A DNA stretch of 64,000 nt from Alphaproteobacteria bacterium (GTDB lineage: Bacteria; Pseudomonadota; Alphaproteobacteria; CACIAM-22H2), in assembly GCA_016793165.1 (NCBI GenBank), contig JAEULA010000034.1, positions 62,001-126,000 of the forward strand, read 5' to 3'. Below, piece by piece: positions 27,757 to 37,661 of the stretch (its first letter is position 1; each line of letters begins with the position of its first letter). A program made the position numbers and the translations under genes. A model generated the notes under the pieces. It saw only the letters and a list, made by a program, of their open reading frames with translations, ran no database searches and was not told the DNA's origin.

Positions 27757-29763
27757 TCATGCCCGCACCGTCGGGAACGTGAGCGTGAACACCGTTCCCT
27801 GACCCGGCCGGCTCACGACGCTCAGCGTGCCGCCGACCTCGCGGACATGCTCGCGCGCCTGGAAGGCGCCGATGCCGTAGCCGGCCGACTTGGTCGACCG
27901 GAACGGCTTGAACAACTCGTCACGCACGAAAGCCTCGTCCATTCCCTTGCCGCGGTCCTCGACCTCGACGACCCCTGCGTCGCCGCGCTGCGACAGGCGC
28001 AGCATGACGGGGCCGCGGCCGTCCGTGGCCTCGATTCCGTTTTGGATCAGATGCCCGAGAGCCGCCGCCAGCTTCTCATGGTCGCCACGGATCCGGCACC
28101 CGACCTCGAGCCCGGATACGCTTACCACACCTGCCGGCCAGCGCGTCGAGACCTCACGCAGGATCGAGGCCAGCTCGATCGCCGCGTCGCGCTTGCCTTC
28201 GCTCAGGCGCTTCGCGCTGAGCTGCTCCAGCATCTTGGTCATCTTCTCGACGGCGTTTCGCACGGTCGCGATGAGGTCCTTCTGGAAAGCGGGATTGTCG
28301 CCGTGCCGATCCGCATTGCGGACGAGGAGCTGCAGCTGGCTGGCCATGTTCTTCAGGTCGTGCACCACGAACGCGAAGCGGCGATTGAAGTCCTCGAGCT
28401 GGCGCGCTTCGACAAGCTGGCGGACGGCCGCATCCTCGGCAAGGTAGCTGGCAACCTGCTCGCCGACCGTCTTCAGGAGGTCGTAATCCTCCCACTCGAG
28501 CTCGCGCGGCGCGCGCATCGGCATCAATGCCACGAGGCTGGCGACCGAGCGATGGGACAGCGGCACGAAGACCCAGAACGGCGCCAGCGCCGCCCGGTCC
28601 TCGGGCGGGAGATCCGTTAACTTCGCGAGCGCCTCGGCCACCGGCACGGGATCGCCGCGCGCGATGAGCGCGTCCAGCCCGGATCCGGCATAGGAGAGGG
28701 CCGGCAGCGTGGGTCCGAGGTTCCACATGCCGCCGGGAACCAGCTTGCCGGTCACGTCGTCGAGCACCCAGATCGCGCCCGCGGGGCTGTCGATGATGTC
28801 GCTGATCGCCTTGATCGCCCGGACCCGGATGTTCGCGAGCCCCCCGCCCATCCCGATCGTCGCGATGAATCGCAGCCACTCGTGGCGATAGTCGTAGCGA
28901 TAGCTGAAGAAGTTCTGGCTGATGAAGTTGCGCAGGCGCGAGCGCGCGGCCCCGGACGAGATGAACACCACGAAGCCCAGCGCGAGGACCGTCGTCATGA
29001 CGATCTGGATGAACGACGCGAAGCTGTCGCCGGTGCGCCGGACGTAGTAGCCGCCGATGGCCCCGGCCAGGATCACCACCCCGGCGAAGAATGCGGTCGC
29101 GGAGTGGAACACGACCTGCCGCGACACATGCAGATTGACGACCCAATCCGGGTTGCGAATGGCGGACAGGACCAGCAGCGGCACCGCGAGCGCGTCGACG
29201 ATGCCGCGCGCAGCCCACAGCTCGAAATCGCGGTAGCCGTGCAGCGCCGACACGAGATGGAAGACGAGGTCGTAGGCGAAAACCAGGCCGAGGCCGATCA
29301 CCCCGGACTTCACCGACCAGCGCCGCTCGGGCTCCGCGTTGCGGATCAGGTTTTCAAGGCAGATCAGACCGAACACGGCCGCCGACAATGCGACCTGATC
29401 GCGCACCGCCATGCCCTGGAACCGGGGGTCCCAGACGTTGGCTGCCGCCCAGGCCAGCACGAGGAACGCGAGGCCGCCTTGGAAGATGACGATCAGCTGC
29501 CGGTTCGGCAGCGACCGGCTCACGAGGAAGATCGAGAACCCGAGCAGGGCCCCCGTCCGCGCGAGTTCGAGCCAGTTCTCGACGGGAGACGGCAGCTCCA
29601 GCCGAAGGTCGAACACGATCCAGAGCGCCCAGATCGAAACCGCGGCCGCCATCGCCGCGAGGCCCCAGCGGGCGACGGTCTGGCGGGCCGACAGGAGCAG
29701 GGCGACGCTGAGGCCGGCATAGGCCAGCACGCAGATGAGATGGCTCCAGAGCGCAACCGTCAC
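27757..29763 (-). CDS. prsK: Sensor histidine kinase PrsK
   Basis: Membrane sensor kinase, 668 residues. The first 300 residues hold about nine to ten hydrophobic segments, then a GAF-like region (about residues 310-450), the phospho-acceptor His468 (FVVHDLKNM), and a HATPase domain with HLIQNGIEAT (N box) and GKGMDEAF and GYGIGAFQAREHV (G boxes). This is the XrtA/PEP-CTERM system kinase, with no periplasmic sensor domain of obvious type. It starts with GTG 7 bases after the upstream sugar transferase gene stops, and controls PrsR. Confidence 0.94.
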   Translation of the reverse strand: MTVALWSHLICVLAYAGLSVALLLSARQTVARWGLAAMAAAVSIWALWIVFDLRLELPSPVENWLELARTGALLGFSIFLVSRSLPNRQLIVIFQGGLAFLVLAWAAANVWDPRFQGMAVRDQVALSAAVFGLICLENLIRNAEPERRWSVKSGVIGLGLVFAYDLVFHLVSALHGYRDFELWAARGIVDALAVPLLVLSAIRNPDWVVNLHVSRQVVFHSATAFFAGVVILAGAIGGYYVRRTGDSFASFIQIVMTTVLALGFVVFISSGAARSRLRNFISQNFFSYRYDYRHEWLRFIATIGMGGGLANIRVRAIKAISDIIDSPAGAIWVLDDVTGKLVPGGMWNLGPTLPALSYAGSGLDALIARGDPVPVAEALAKLTDLPPEDRAALAPFWVFVPLSHRSVASLVALMPMRAPRELEWEDYDLLKTVGEQVASYLAEDAAVRQLVEARQLEDFNRRFAFVVHDLKNMASQLQLLVRNADRHGDNPAFQKDLIATVRNAVEKMTKMLEQLSAKRLSEGKRDAAIELASILREVSTRWPAGVVSVSGLEVGCRIRGDHEKLAAALGHLIQNGIEATDGRGPVMLRLSQRGDAGVVEVEDRGKGMDEAFVRDELFKPFRSTKSAGYGIGAFQAREHVREVGGTLSVVSRPGQGTVFTLTFPTVRA

Positions 29764-29770
29764 TGCGCGT

Positions 29771-31156
29771 CTACCTGGCGCCCGACGGGAAGATGATGAC
29801 GCGCACCGTCTGGAGGAGGATCAGGACGTCGAGGAAGATGCTCGCGTTCTTCACGTAGTACAGGTCATAGGAGAGCTTTTCGCGGGCATCATCGATCGAG
29901 GCCCCGTAGGGATAGTTGATCTGCGCCCATCCCGTGATGCCGGGCTTGAGGCGATGGCGCTCGTCGTAGAAGCGCAGCTGCTCGCGCAGCTCCGCGACGA
30001 ACATGGGGCGCTCGGGACGCGGCCCCACGAAGCTCATGTCGCCCCGCAGCACATTGAAGACCTGCGGGATCTCGTCGATGCGCGTCTTGCGCAGGATGTT
30101 GCCGATCCGGGTGATGCGGGCGTCCTTCTTGGCCGCCCATTGCGGTCCGTCCTTCTCCGCGTCCACCGTCATCGACCGGAACTTGACGACCGTGAACACG
30201 TTGCCGTCGAGACCGACGCGCTCCTGGCTGTAGAAGAGCGGCCCGCGACTCTCGAGCTTGACCAGCGCCGCAGCCACCGCCGTGATCGGCAGCGTGAAGA
30301 GCAGCAGCGCCGAGCTCACCACGATGTCGAACACGCGCTTGGCCAGCAGGAACAGGTCGGTCCGCGAGAAGCCCTGTCGGAACACCAGCCAGCCGGCCGT
30401 CACCGCAGTGGTGTCGATGTAGCCGACCTCCTCCTCGAGGAACGCGACGTCGTCGCGGACGCGGATCCCGGCCGTCTTGCACCGCAGCAGGGCGTCGATC
30501 GGCATGCCGCGCTGGTTCTCGACCGCGACGATGATCTCGTCGACACCAATGTCCTCGACGATCCGGTCGAGATCGGCGCCCGACTTCGCCTCGTCGCCGA
30601 TCAGGATCGGGTTCCCTTCCACGACCTCGTTGGCTGTGGCGCGCACATGCCCGAGGACGTTGACCTCCTGCCGCAACTTGCCGACCACGAATTGCCGAAA
30701 GCGCTCGGCCCGCTTGCCGCACCCCACGATCAGGAGGCTCCGGCGCATGAAGGCGAGATCGAAGGTGCGCACGAAGAACAGCCGCGTCACGAAGACGGCG
30801 GCGTGGCCCGCCATCACCGCGACCAACAGGCTCAGATACGCCCGCCCGCCCGGGTCGAGCTTGAAGCCGACAATGATCGCAAAGTAAAATAAAGTGAAGT
30901 CGATCAGTCCCGCTGCAGTCAAACGATAAAGGGATTGCTGCTCGCTATAGATCGTCTCGCGGCCATACAAGCCGAGTGAAAAGAATACGACCAGGGAAAA
31001 TGTGGCGCCCAACACTGACGTGGTGAGCAGCTGGCGCTCGCTGAACTGGTCGAAAATGACCGTCGCGCCCGCGTAAAAGAATCCAAGCAGCCATAGGAAA
31101 TCGGAGGCAGCCAGGACCGCGAACCGGCGCGAGGTTTGCTGAAAGATCCGTTTCAT
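29771..31156 (-). CDS. Polyprenyl-phosphate sugar-1-phosphate transferase, XrtA-associated (EpsB-like)
   Basis: Initiating glycosyltransferase, 461 residues. It has four N-terminal membrane helices and a CoA-binding-like domain (LLIVGCGKRAERFRQFV), then a fifth helix and the bacterial sugar transferase domain (KRVFDIVVSSALLLFT, GPLFYSQERVGLDG, LRKTRIDEIPQVFNVLRGDM and SFVGPRPERP). It moves a hexose-1-phosphate from UDP to undecaprenyl phosphate and thereby starts the repeat unit. It is the first gene of the minus-strand sugar transferase-prsK-prsR-prsT operon and is divergent from the export lipoprotein gene. Confidence 0.93.
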   Translation of the reverse strand: MKRIFQQTSRRFAVLAASDFLWLLGFFYAGATVIFDQFSERQLLTTSVLGATFSLVVFFSLGLYGRETIYSEQQSLYRLTAAGLIDFTLFYFAIIVGFKLDPGGRAYLSLLVAVMAGHAAVFVTRLFFVRTFDLAFMRRSLLIVGCGKRAERFRQFVVGKLRQEVNVLGHVRATANEVVEGNPILIGDEAKSGADLDRIVEDIGVDEIIVAVENQRGMPIDALLRCKTAGIRVRDDVAFLEEEVGYIDTTAVTAGWLVFRQGFSRTDLFLLAKRVFDIVVSSALLLFTLPITAVAAALVKLESRGPLFYSQERVGLDGNVFTVVKFRSMTVDAEKDGPQWAAKKDARITRIGNILRKTRIDEIPQVFNVLRGDMSFVGPRPERPMFVAELREQLRFYDERHRLKPGITGWAQINYPYGASIDDAREKLSYDLYYVKNASIFLDVLILLQTVRVIIFPSGAR

Positions 31157-31466
31157 CCGAGAGTTAGCTCAAAAGGCCGAGTGGTCACATAAAGAGCGCC
31201 TCCCGCCACGATGTCCAGACCTGGATCAAAGCGGAAGCCGGAAAATCACGCAGCGACGTGGATCACATCGCGCCCCCTGGACTCTCCCTGACATTGTGCG
31301 TGAGGTTGTCGGGAAGCGAACGTGATCGTCCGGGTTAGTCCTCAAGACGCCGCCCAACTCCGTGTTTTCGATGACGTTTTTGTCCAAAACCTCTCGCGCC
31401 GACGAACCGGCACGTGTAAGATCCAACCGACATTTGCCTAAGGCTTGTGAAGAGAAGGTGAGGACC
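31157..31466. other. Divergent control region of the XrtA export and sugar-transferase operons
   Basis: About 310 bases between two divergent operons. A small palindrome TCCAGACCTGGA occurs at about 31213-31224. CCGGCACGTGTAAGATCC near 31408 resembles the -24 half of a sigma-54 promoter, but the GC that should follow ten bases after GG is absent. No strong promoter could be recognised. Confidence 0.45.
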
Positions 31467-32102
31467 ATGCGGTCTCCGTTGACGTTCATTGCTGCTGTCG
31501 TCGCGCTGGCGGGGCTCTCCGCTTGCGACACGCTGTCGGGGAATTACCCGCAATTGCCGACGGCCGTGCAGCGGCCGGGCGTCGCGCCGCCGACCAGCCC
31601 CGACTACCTGATCGGCCCGAACGACAACCTGACTGTGTTCGTGTGGCGCAACCCGGACCTGACGATCACGGTGCCGGTCCGCCCCGATGGTCGCATCTCG
31701 GTGCCGTTGATCGACGATCTCCAGGCCGCCGGGAAGACCCCGACGTTGCTGGCGCGCGATGTCGAGAAGCTTCTGGGCAAGTACGTCCAGGACCCCGTCG
31801 TGACCGTGATCGTCACGAATTTCGTCGGCCCGTTCGCCCAGCAGGTTCGCGTCGTCGGAGAAGCGGCCAAGCCACAGGCCCTGCCGTTCCGCGAGAACAT
31901 GAGCGTCCTCGACGTCATGATCCAGGTCGGCGGCCTCACCCCGTTCGCGGCCGGCAATCGGGCACTCCTCGTCCGCCAGAGGGACGGCGGCGAGAAGACC
32001 TACAAGCTCAGATTGGCGGATCTTGTTAAGGATGGCGACGTCTCGGCGAACGTCGACGTTCTCCCGGGCGACGTCGTGATCATCCCGCAGGCTTGGTTCT
32101 GA
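31467..32102 (+). CDS. Polysaccharide export lipoprotein, XrtA-associated
   Basis: Outer-membrane polysaccharide export protein of the Wza/EpsE type, 211 residues. The lipobox LSAC ends a short signal peptide, so the mature N-terminus starts at Cys. Then come a Poly_export domain (DYLIGPNDNLTVFVWRNPD) and a SLBB-like domain (VRVVGEAAKPQALPFRENMS). The short length fits the XrtA-locus version. ATG at 31467 has AAGGTGAGG upstream, and an earlier ATG at 31362 in the same frame is less likely. First gene of the plus-strand export operon. Confidence 0.92.
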   Translation: MRSPLTFIAAVVALAGLSACDTLSGNYPQLPTAVQRPGVAPPTSPDYLIGPNDNLTVFVWRNPDLTITVPVRPDGRISVPLIDDLQAAGKTPTLLARDVEKLLGKYVQDPVVTVIVTNFVGPFAQQVRVVGEAAKPQALPFRENMSVLDVMIQVGGLTPFAAGNRALLVRQRDGGEKTYKLRLADLVKDGDVSANVDVLPGDVVIIPQAWF

Positions 32103-32126
32103 GCCTTCCGATCGGTAGGCCGGCAT

Positions 32127-32154
32127 GCCGACACGACACTTTCGTCGTGTCGGC
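32127..32154. terminator. Hairpin after the export lipoprotein gene
   Basis: Perfect 11-bp stem GCCGACACGAC/GTCGTGTCGGC with a 6-base loop ACTTTC, starting 24 bases after the stop. It lies before the next gene of the same orientation, so it may attenuate readthrough. No T-run follows. Confidence 0.5.
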
Positions 32155-32187
32155 CTAACCCGATCGATCAATTCTGACGTGCGCGGC

Positions 32188-32208
32188 CTCACGGTATAAA
32201 TCCGTGAG
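32188..32208 (+). promoter_or_regulatory. Inverted repeat around a TATAAA box
   Basis: CTCACGG and CCGTGAG (7-bp arms) flank TATAAAT. A weak -35-like TTCTGA lies 17 bases upstream of TATAAA. It is 75 bases before the chain-length gene. This could be an operator that overlaps the -10 region of a local promoter, or simply the base of an RNA hairpin. Confidence 0.35.
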
Positions 32209-32282
32209 CCGACTTCGGGCTGTTGCGAGATCCGGTCCCCTCGAGCGTCCGATCTCCGCTGGCTTGTTCGAAAGGAATGCCG

Positions 32283-33875
32283 ATGGGTGACGTTCGCGAA
32301 GTCCTGATGGGCTACCTGGACGCGTTGTGGCGTCGCCGGTGGCCCGGGATGCTGGTCGCGTGGCTTGTCTGCATGACCGGCTGGGCGGTCGTCGCCGTGA
32401 TCCCCAATCGCTACTCGGCCGAAGCCCGCATCTACGTCGACACCGACACGCTGCTTCAGCCGCTGCTCCAGGGCATCACCGTTCGCCCGAACCTGGATCA
32501 GCAGATCTCGATCATGCAGCGCACGCTCCTGAGCCGGCCGAACCTGGAGCAGGTGATGCGGATGACGGACATGGATCTGCAGGCGCAGAACCAGACGCAG
32601 CGTGACGCGATCATCGATAGGCTTCAGAAGAACACGACGATGCGCCCGGACACGGCGCGGAACCTCTTCCGGCTCACCCATGACGACGCCGACCCGCGCA
32701 CCTCGCAGCGCGTCGTGCAGTCGCTGTTGACGATCTTCGTCGAGAGCCAGCTGGGCTCGAAGCGCCGCGACATGGTCCAGGCGCAGTCGTTCCTCGACCA
32801 GCAGCTGAAGGAGTACGAGTCGGGCCTGCAGGCATCGGAGCAGCGGCTCGCGGACTTCAAGCAGCGCCATATCGATGTGCTGACGCCGGGCGGCGGCGGC
32901 TTCACGCAGCGTGTCGCCAACGCCGAGCAGGACCGCGACAAGGCGATGCTCGAGCTTACGGAGGCGCGCATCAAGCGCGACAACCTCCGCAATCAGCTCG
33001 CCAACACGCCCGAGTTCAAGGAGCTCAAGGGGACTGCGCCGGTCGGCGGGAGCCCCGAGGCGGCGGCGATCCGCCGGCAGATCCAGGAGGCCCAGCGAAC
33101 CCTCGACCAGCTGATGCTGCGTTACACGGACCAGCATCCGGACGTCCTCGCCGCACGGCGCAATCTCGCCGCGCTGCAGGCCCAGAATCGCGGCGGCGGC
33201 GAAGGCGGCATGCGCCAGACCGTGACCCAGATCCCCAACCTGCTGCACGAACAGCTTCGTCTGCGCCTGGTGGACGAAGAGGCGAAGGTCTCGACCACCG
33301 AGCGGCGCCTCGAGCAGATCAATGCGGAGATCAACCGCATGCGCGGGATGGCGCAGCGCGCCCTCGAGATCGAGGCGCAGTTCTCGAATCTCAACCGCGA
33401 CTATTCGGTCCTCAAGAGCAACTACGAAGCCTTGCTGGCGCGTCGCGAGCAGGCGCGCCTCGCACAGGCCGCCGAGGAACGCACCGACACGGTGCAGTTC
33501 CGGATCATCGATCCGCCCCGCGTGCCGACGGAGCCGAGCGCGCCGAACCGCCTCCTTTTCCTGAGCGGCGTGCTGCTTGCCGGCCTCGGCGCCGGCGGTT
33601 TCTTCGCTCTCCTACTCGCGCAGTTCGACGACTCGTTCTCGAACATCAATCGCCTTAAGGCGGCCTTCAACCTCCCTGTGCTGGGATCGGTCTCGGTACT
33701 TCAGACGCCGGCGTATTACCGGTCGCGAATCGCCAGCGCGATCAGCTTCGCGGCGGCGCTGATCGTGCTGGTCGGGCTCTACGGCACGCTGATGGCCGTG
33801 AGTTCGCGCCTGCCGCTGTCGCTGGAGCGGTTCCAGCTTGATCGCATCACCCAGCTCCTGGCCGAAGCGAGGTAA
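32283..33875 (+). CDS. XrtA-system polysaccharide chain-length determinant (Wzz/PCP)
   Basis: Polysaccharide co-polymerase of 530 residues, anchored by an N-terminal helix near residue 20-38 (GMLVAWLVCMTGWAVVAVIP) and C-terminal helices near 430-455 and 485-505, with a large coiled-coil periplasmic domain (about residues 170-400). The proline-rich ending of the periplasmic part (RIIDPPRVPTEPSAPNR) is the Wzz signature. The ATG at 32283 sits 7 bases after AAAGGA, which rules out the ATG at 32277. It controls chain length and export with the kinase encoded next, 5 bases downstream. Confidence 0.92.
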   Translation: MGDVREVLMGYLDALWRRRWPGMLVAWLVCMTGWAVVAVIPNRYSAEARIYVDTDTLLQPLLQGITVRPNLDQQISIMQRTLLSRPNLEQVMRMTDMDLQAQNQTQRDAIIDRLQKNTTMRPDTARNLFRLTHDDADPRTSQRVVQSLLTIFVESQLGSKRRDMVQAQSFLDQQLKEYESGLQASEQRLADFKQRHIDVLTPGGGGFTQRVANAEQDRDKAMLELTEARIKRDNLRNQLANTPEFKELKGTAPVGGSPEAAAIRRQIQEAQRTLDQLMLRYTDQHPDVLAARRNLAALQAQNRGGGEGGMRQTVTQIPNLLHEQLRLRLVDEEAKVSTTERRLEQINAEINRMRGMAQRALEIEAQFSNLNRDYSVLKSNYEALLARREQARLAQAAEERTDTVQFRIIDPPRVPTEPSAPNRLLFLSGVLLAGLGAGGFFALLLAQFDDSFSNINRLKAAFNLPVLGSVSVLQTPAYYRSRIASAISFAAALIVLVGLYGTLMAVSSRLPLSLERFQLDRITQLLAEAR

Positions 33876-33880
33876 CGACG

Positions 33881-34888
33881 ATGAGTTCGCCCCCTTCCTC
33901 GCTCGACCTGATCCAGCGCGCGGCCGAGAAACTGCGCGCGGCTGAGCAGAACTCGACCATCGAGCGCGCAGCCCAGAAGCTGCGTGAGCAGGCCCCAGCC
34001 GCCGTGGCGCCCCCGGCGCCTGTCATGGGCGAGCCAAATCGCCGCAGCGAGAACCCGTCCAGCCAGGCCGCGGCGCCAGGGACACCGGCGACCGACTCGC
34101 AGACCTGGTCGGGCCGCAGCGCGCAGCAGTCGATCGACTTCAACCGCCTCCGCCTGGCAGGTCTCGTGACGCCGGAGGCCGACTACACCGAGATCGCCGA
34201 GCAGTACCGCATCATCAAGCGTCCCCTGCTCTTGAAGGCCTTCGAGCGGATCGAGGACCGACCGCAGAACGCCAACGTCATCATGGTGACCAGTGCACGC
34301 CCAGGCGAGGGAAAGACCTTCACCGCATGCAACCTTGCCCTGTCGATCGCGCTGGAGCAGGACTACAGCGTCCTCCTTATCGATGCCGACGTCCGGCACC
34401 CGTCGGTCATGGCGGTCATGGGGCTGCAGGCCCAGCGCGGCCTGACGGACATCCTCCTCGATCCGTCCCTCGACCCGGCCGACGTGATGATCCGCGCAAG
34501 CAACCTGCGCAATTTCGCGCTGATCCCGGCGGGCCGCCACGACCCCCGAACGCCGGAACTGTTCGCTAGCCAGCGGATGGGCAAGCTGGTCGACTCCCTG
34601 GCGTCGCGCTACCCGGACCGGGTGATCATCATCGACACGCCGCCCGTCCTGGCGTCGTCCGAGCCGACCGTCGTCGCCCTTCACGTTGGCCAGTCCGTCG
34701 TGGTCATCGAGGCCGACCGCACCAGTGCACGGGCCGTCCAGAGCGCATTGTCGCTGATCTCGCGCTGCCCCTCGATCAACCTCGTCCTGAATAAGACCCG
34801 CGTCTCGCTGGGCTCCGAGGAGTTCGGGAACTACGGCTACGGCTACTATTACTACTCAAATCGACGGGTAAAGGCCGGAGACAATTAA
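33881..34888 (+). CDS. XrtA-associated tyrosine autokinase
   Basis: Bacterial tyrosine kinase of the CpsD/BY-kinase type, 335 residues. The Walker A motif SARPGEGKTFT lies near residues 137-147, Walker A' VLLIDADVRHPS follows, and Walker B is VIIIDTPPV. The last 25 residues hold a tyrosine-rich tail (YGYGYYYYS) for autophosphorylation. The membrane activator domain is on the separate chain-length protein, so kinase and activator are split as in XrtA loci generally. It regulates chain length by phosphorylation cycling. Confidence 0.94.
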   Translation: MSSPPSSLDLIQRAAEKLRAAEQNSTIERAAQKLREQAPAAVAPPAPVMGEPNRRSENPSSQAAAPGTPATDSQTWSGRSAQQSIDFNRLRLAGLVTPEADYTEIAEQYRIIKRPLLLKAFERIEDRPQNANVIMVTSARPGEGKTFTACNLALSIALEQDYSVLLIDADVRHPSVMAVMGLQAQRGLTDILLDPSLDPADVMIRASNLRNFALIPAGRHDPRTPELFASQRMGKLVDSLASRYPDRVIIIDTPPVLASSEPTVVALHVGQSVVVIEADRTSARAVQSALSLISRCPSINLVLNKTRVSLGSEEFGNYGYGYYYYSNRRVKAGDN

Positions 34889-34919
34889 CTATTTTCCCGC
34901 CCCGTGCTATTGTCGCGGC

Positions 34920-36467
34920 ATGAAACGCGCAATTTTATTTCGCACGGCAGGCAAGCTTGCCGTCGCGTCGGCATTCGCGGCGTCGCTCCAGGCCTCCGCC
35001 GGAGAGTGGCAGATCAAGCCGCGCATCGAGGTGCGTGAAGCCTTCACGGACAACGTGCTTCTCACGTCGCGCAACAAGAAGTCCGATTTCCTCACGACGG
35101 TATCACCGGGGATCAGCGTATCGGGCCAGGGCGCGCGAATGCGCTTCGATGTGGATTACGCGCTCAGCTACGACGTCTACGCTCGCGAGAGCAGCATCAA
35201 CGGCTTTCGCCAGGACCTGCGCGGACTCGGGAACGTCACGCTTGTCCCGGACAATTTCTTCATCGACCTCTCGGCGTTCGCCGGCCAGAGCCCGGGGCTA
35301 TCCCGTGGCGTCCAATCGGCGATCGATCGCCGGACCGGATCGAATCAGTCGCAATTCTACAGCTACAGCGCGAGCCCCTATTGGCGCGGGCGGTTCGGGT
35401 CCTGGGCAAACTCGGAGGCGCGTTACCGGTTCAGCCAGAACTTCTCGCGCAGCAATACGAGCGTCACGACGCAGAACACGCTCTCCGATGCGCTGACGCA
35501 TCAGTTCTCCGGCTTCCTCGAGAGCGGCGAGAACTTCAATCGGCTGCGCTGGCGGTCCACGGCGCAGCATACGTTGAACGAAACAGCGGGCAACGGATCG
35601 GGCTCGTCAACCTCGACGGGCCAGCGCACGTTCCGGCGCACGAGCGTCGATTTTCAGCCCAGCTACGTGATCACACGCTGGCTGACCGGACTGGCGACCG
35701 TCGGCTACGACGACATCTCGTCGACGGGCTTCAACAAGAACATCGACGGCGCCTTCTGGAACGGCGGTTTCCGCCTGACCCCGAGCGAGCGCACGCTGTT
35801 CGAGCTCACTTATGGCCGCCGCTACGGAAATCCCAACTGGTCGAGCCGCTTCAACACCACGCTCGACGAAGGGACGACGATCTCTTTCAGCTACAACGAG
35901 ACGGTGGAGACCCAGTCGCTTGCGGCCCAGAGCCGCCTCGGGTTCCTTGCCCGCGGCGCCGACGGCAGCCTCATCGACACGCGGACCGGATTGCCGTTCA
36001 CGGGCCGCGACGGTTCCTTCGACCAGAACGATCAGACCTTCCTGAGCAAGACGTTTGTCGCGTCGATGACGATGCCGCGCGACCGCAACGTCTTCGTGCT
36101 GAGTGCGCAGTACAGCATTCGGGACACCGAGATTTCCCAGGCCACGACCGGCCCCGGCCGAAGCGACAAGACGCTCGGCCTCACCGCGTCCTGGAACCAC
36201 AAGCTGACGCCCGAGATGTCGTCCATCGCCACGGCGTCGTTCTCGGACTCCCGCATCCAAGGCGGCTCCAGCGCAAACAGCGAAGGCAAGAACGTGACTC
36301 TGCGGGGCCAGGTGGCGCTCGAGTACGAGTTGAATCCCTCGCTGAAGGGGACCGCCGGGTACGCCTACATCCGACGCGAGAACACCGGCGCGCAGTTCTC
36401 GGTCAACGAGTTCACCGGGAAGTACGACGAGAACGTCGTATTCCTGATGCTCCGCAAGACGTTCTGA
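34920..36467 (+). CDS. TIGR03016-type beta-barrel protein of the XrtA/PEP-CTERM system
   Basis: Probable outer-membrane beta-barrel of 515 residues. A signal peptide (LAVASAFAASLQASA, cleavage near ASA-GE) precedes many alternating aromatic/polar segments (RFDVDYALSYDVYARES, NVTLVPDNFFIDLSAFAG, TLFELTYGRRYGNPN), and the chain ends with phenylalanine (LRKTF), as barrels recognised by BAM do. It is the export-side pore candidate, acting with the lipoprotein encoded at 31467. The gene has a 31-base gap to the upstream kinase. Confidence 0.88.
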   Translation: MKRAILFRTAGKLAVASAFAASLQASAGEWQIKPRIEVREAFTDNVLLTSRNKKSDFLTTVSPGISVSGQGARMRFDVDYALSYDVYARESSINGFRQDLRGLGNVTLVPDNFFIDLSAFAGQSPGLSRGVQSAIDRRTGSNQSQFYSYSASPYWRGRFGSWANSEARYRFSQNFSRSNTSVTTQNTLSDALTHQFSGFLESGENFNRLRWRSTAQHTLNETAGNGSGSSTSTGQRTFRRTSVDFQPSYVITRWLTGLATVGYDDISSTGFNKNIDGAFWNGGFRLTPSERTLFELTYGRRYGNPNWSSRFNTTLDEGTTISFSYNETVETQSLAAQSRLGFLARGADGSLIDTRTGLPFTGRDGSFDQNDQTFLSKTFVASMTMPRDRNVFVLSAQYSIRDTEISQATTGPGRSDKTLGLTASWNHKLTPEMSSIATASFSDSRIQGGSSANSEGKNVTLRGQVALEYELNPSLKGTAGYAYIRRENTGAQFSVNEFTGKYDENVVFLMLRKTF

Positions 36468-36489
36468 CCACGCACCGCCGGCGGCCGTC

Positions 36490-37650
36490 ATGTACGAGAA
36501 GTTCTATGGGCTCGCCGCGTCGCCGTTCCAGCTTTCTCCGGACCATCGGTTCTTCTTCGAGAGCTCCGTTCATCGCACGGCTCTCGCCCATCTGACATAC
36601 GGCCTGAGCCAGGGCGAGGGCTTCATCATCATCACCGGCGAGGTCGGCGCCGGAAAAACGACGCTGGTCGGACACCTGTTCGAGACGCTCGACAAGCAGC
36701 GCTTCGTCGCGGCCCGCGTCGTGTCGACCCAGTTGCAGGCCGACGACATGCTGCGCATGGTCGCGGCGGCATTCGGACTGCCGATCGCCGAGACCAACAA
36801 GGCGGCGCTGCTTCGCCTCGTCGAGAGCTTCCTCCTGAGCAACCAGCAGCAGGGAAAGCGCTGCCTGCTGGTGGTCGACGAAGCTCAGAACCTCTCGATC
36901 GCTGCGCTCGAAGAGCTGCGGATGCTCTCGAACTTCCAGGCGGGGGCCCAGGCGCCCCTCCAGAGCTTCCTGCTCGGGCAACCGCAGTTCCGGTCGCTGC
37001 TGGCCAGCCCGGATCTCGACCAGCTGCGGCAGCGGGTGATCGCCTCCTATCACCTTGGTCCGCTGGCTCCGGCGGAGACGCGCGCCTACATCGAACACCG
37101 GTTGCGGGCTGTCGGTTGGCGCCAGGATCCGGTCATCGCCGACGAGGCCTTCGCCGCAATCTATGCGGCGACCGGAGGTGTGCCGCGACGTATCAACACG
37201 TTGTGCTCGCGCATCCTGCTGCTCGGCTTCCTAGAGGAAAGCCATCGGATCGATCGGTTCCATGTCGAGCGGGTTGCCGACGAACTGCGACGGGAACTCG
37301 AATTCAAGGGCCCGGCGCGCGCAGCCGCCGACGGCGAAAATGATGCCCCACCGGCAGTCGCCCCGAGCGCGCCGCGCAAGCCCTCGCTCGAGACGACGGA
37401 TGCTCCCGCGACGGTACCGCCCAGCGTGGCGCAGGCTTCGACGTCCCAAGCGCGTGGAGATCAGTCCGAAGCGGCTGCAACGGACCCTGCGGCCCCGGCG
37501 CAATCGGAAGATGTCGCTGAGATCCGAGGACGATTGGAGACCTTGGAAGCGATCGTGGCCGCCCAGGCTCGGGCGCTCGATCAGCATGAGCGCCTCTTGA
37601 GGCAGGCCCTTACAGCGGCGACGACGCTACTCGACCTGGGCCGCGACTAG
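36490..37650 (+). CDS. XrtA-associated AAA ATPase
   Basis: ATPase of 386 residues in the ExeA-like group found with exosortase A. It starts with YEKFYGLAASPFQLSPDH, has Walker A TGEVGAGKTTL near residue 55 and Walker B LLVVDEAQN near residue 134, and GGVPRRINTLCSRIL near residue 235. The last 110 residues are a low-complexity Ala/Pro/Ser linker and a short coiled coil, unlike the conserved part. It probably acts at the inner membrane to energise secretion or assembly. It ends the export operon. Confidence 0.92.
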   Translation: MYEKFYGLAASPFQLSPDHRFFFESSVHRTALAHLTYGLSQGEGFIIITGEVGAGKTTLVGHLFETLDKQRFVAARVVSTQLQADDMLRMVAAAFGLPIAETNKAALLRLVESFLLSNQQQGKRCLLVVDEAQNLSIAALEELRMLSNFQAGAQAPLQSFLLGQPQFRSLLASPDLDQLRQRVIASYHLGPLAPAETRAYIEHRLRAVGWRQDPVIADEAFAAIYAATGGVPRRINTLCSRILLLGFLEESHRIDRFHVERVADELRRELEFKGPARAAADGENDAPPAVAPSAPRKPSLETTDAPATVPPSVAQASTSQARGDQSEAAATDPAAPAQSEDVAEIRGRLETLEAIVAAQARALDQHERLLRQALTAATTLLDLGRD

Positions 37651-37661
37651 CCGGTAGCGCC

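Noticed and set aside
31400..31425. Sigma-54 promoter before the export lipoprotein gene
   Set aside because: CCGGCACG is present, but the GC that should follow ten bases after the GG is missing.
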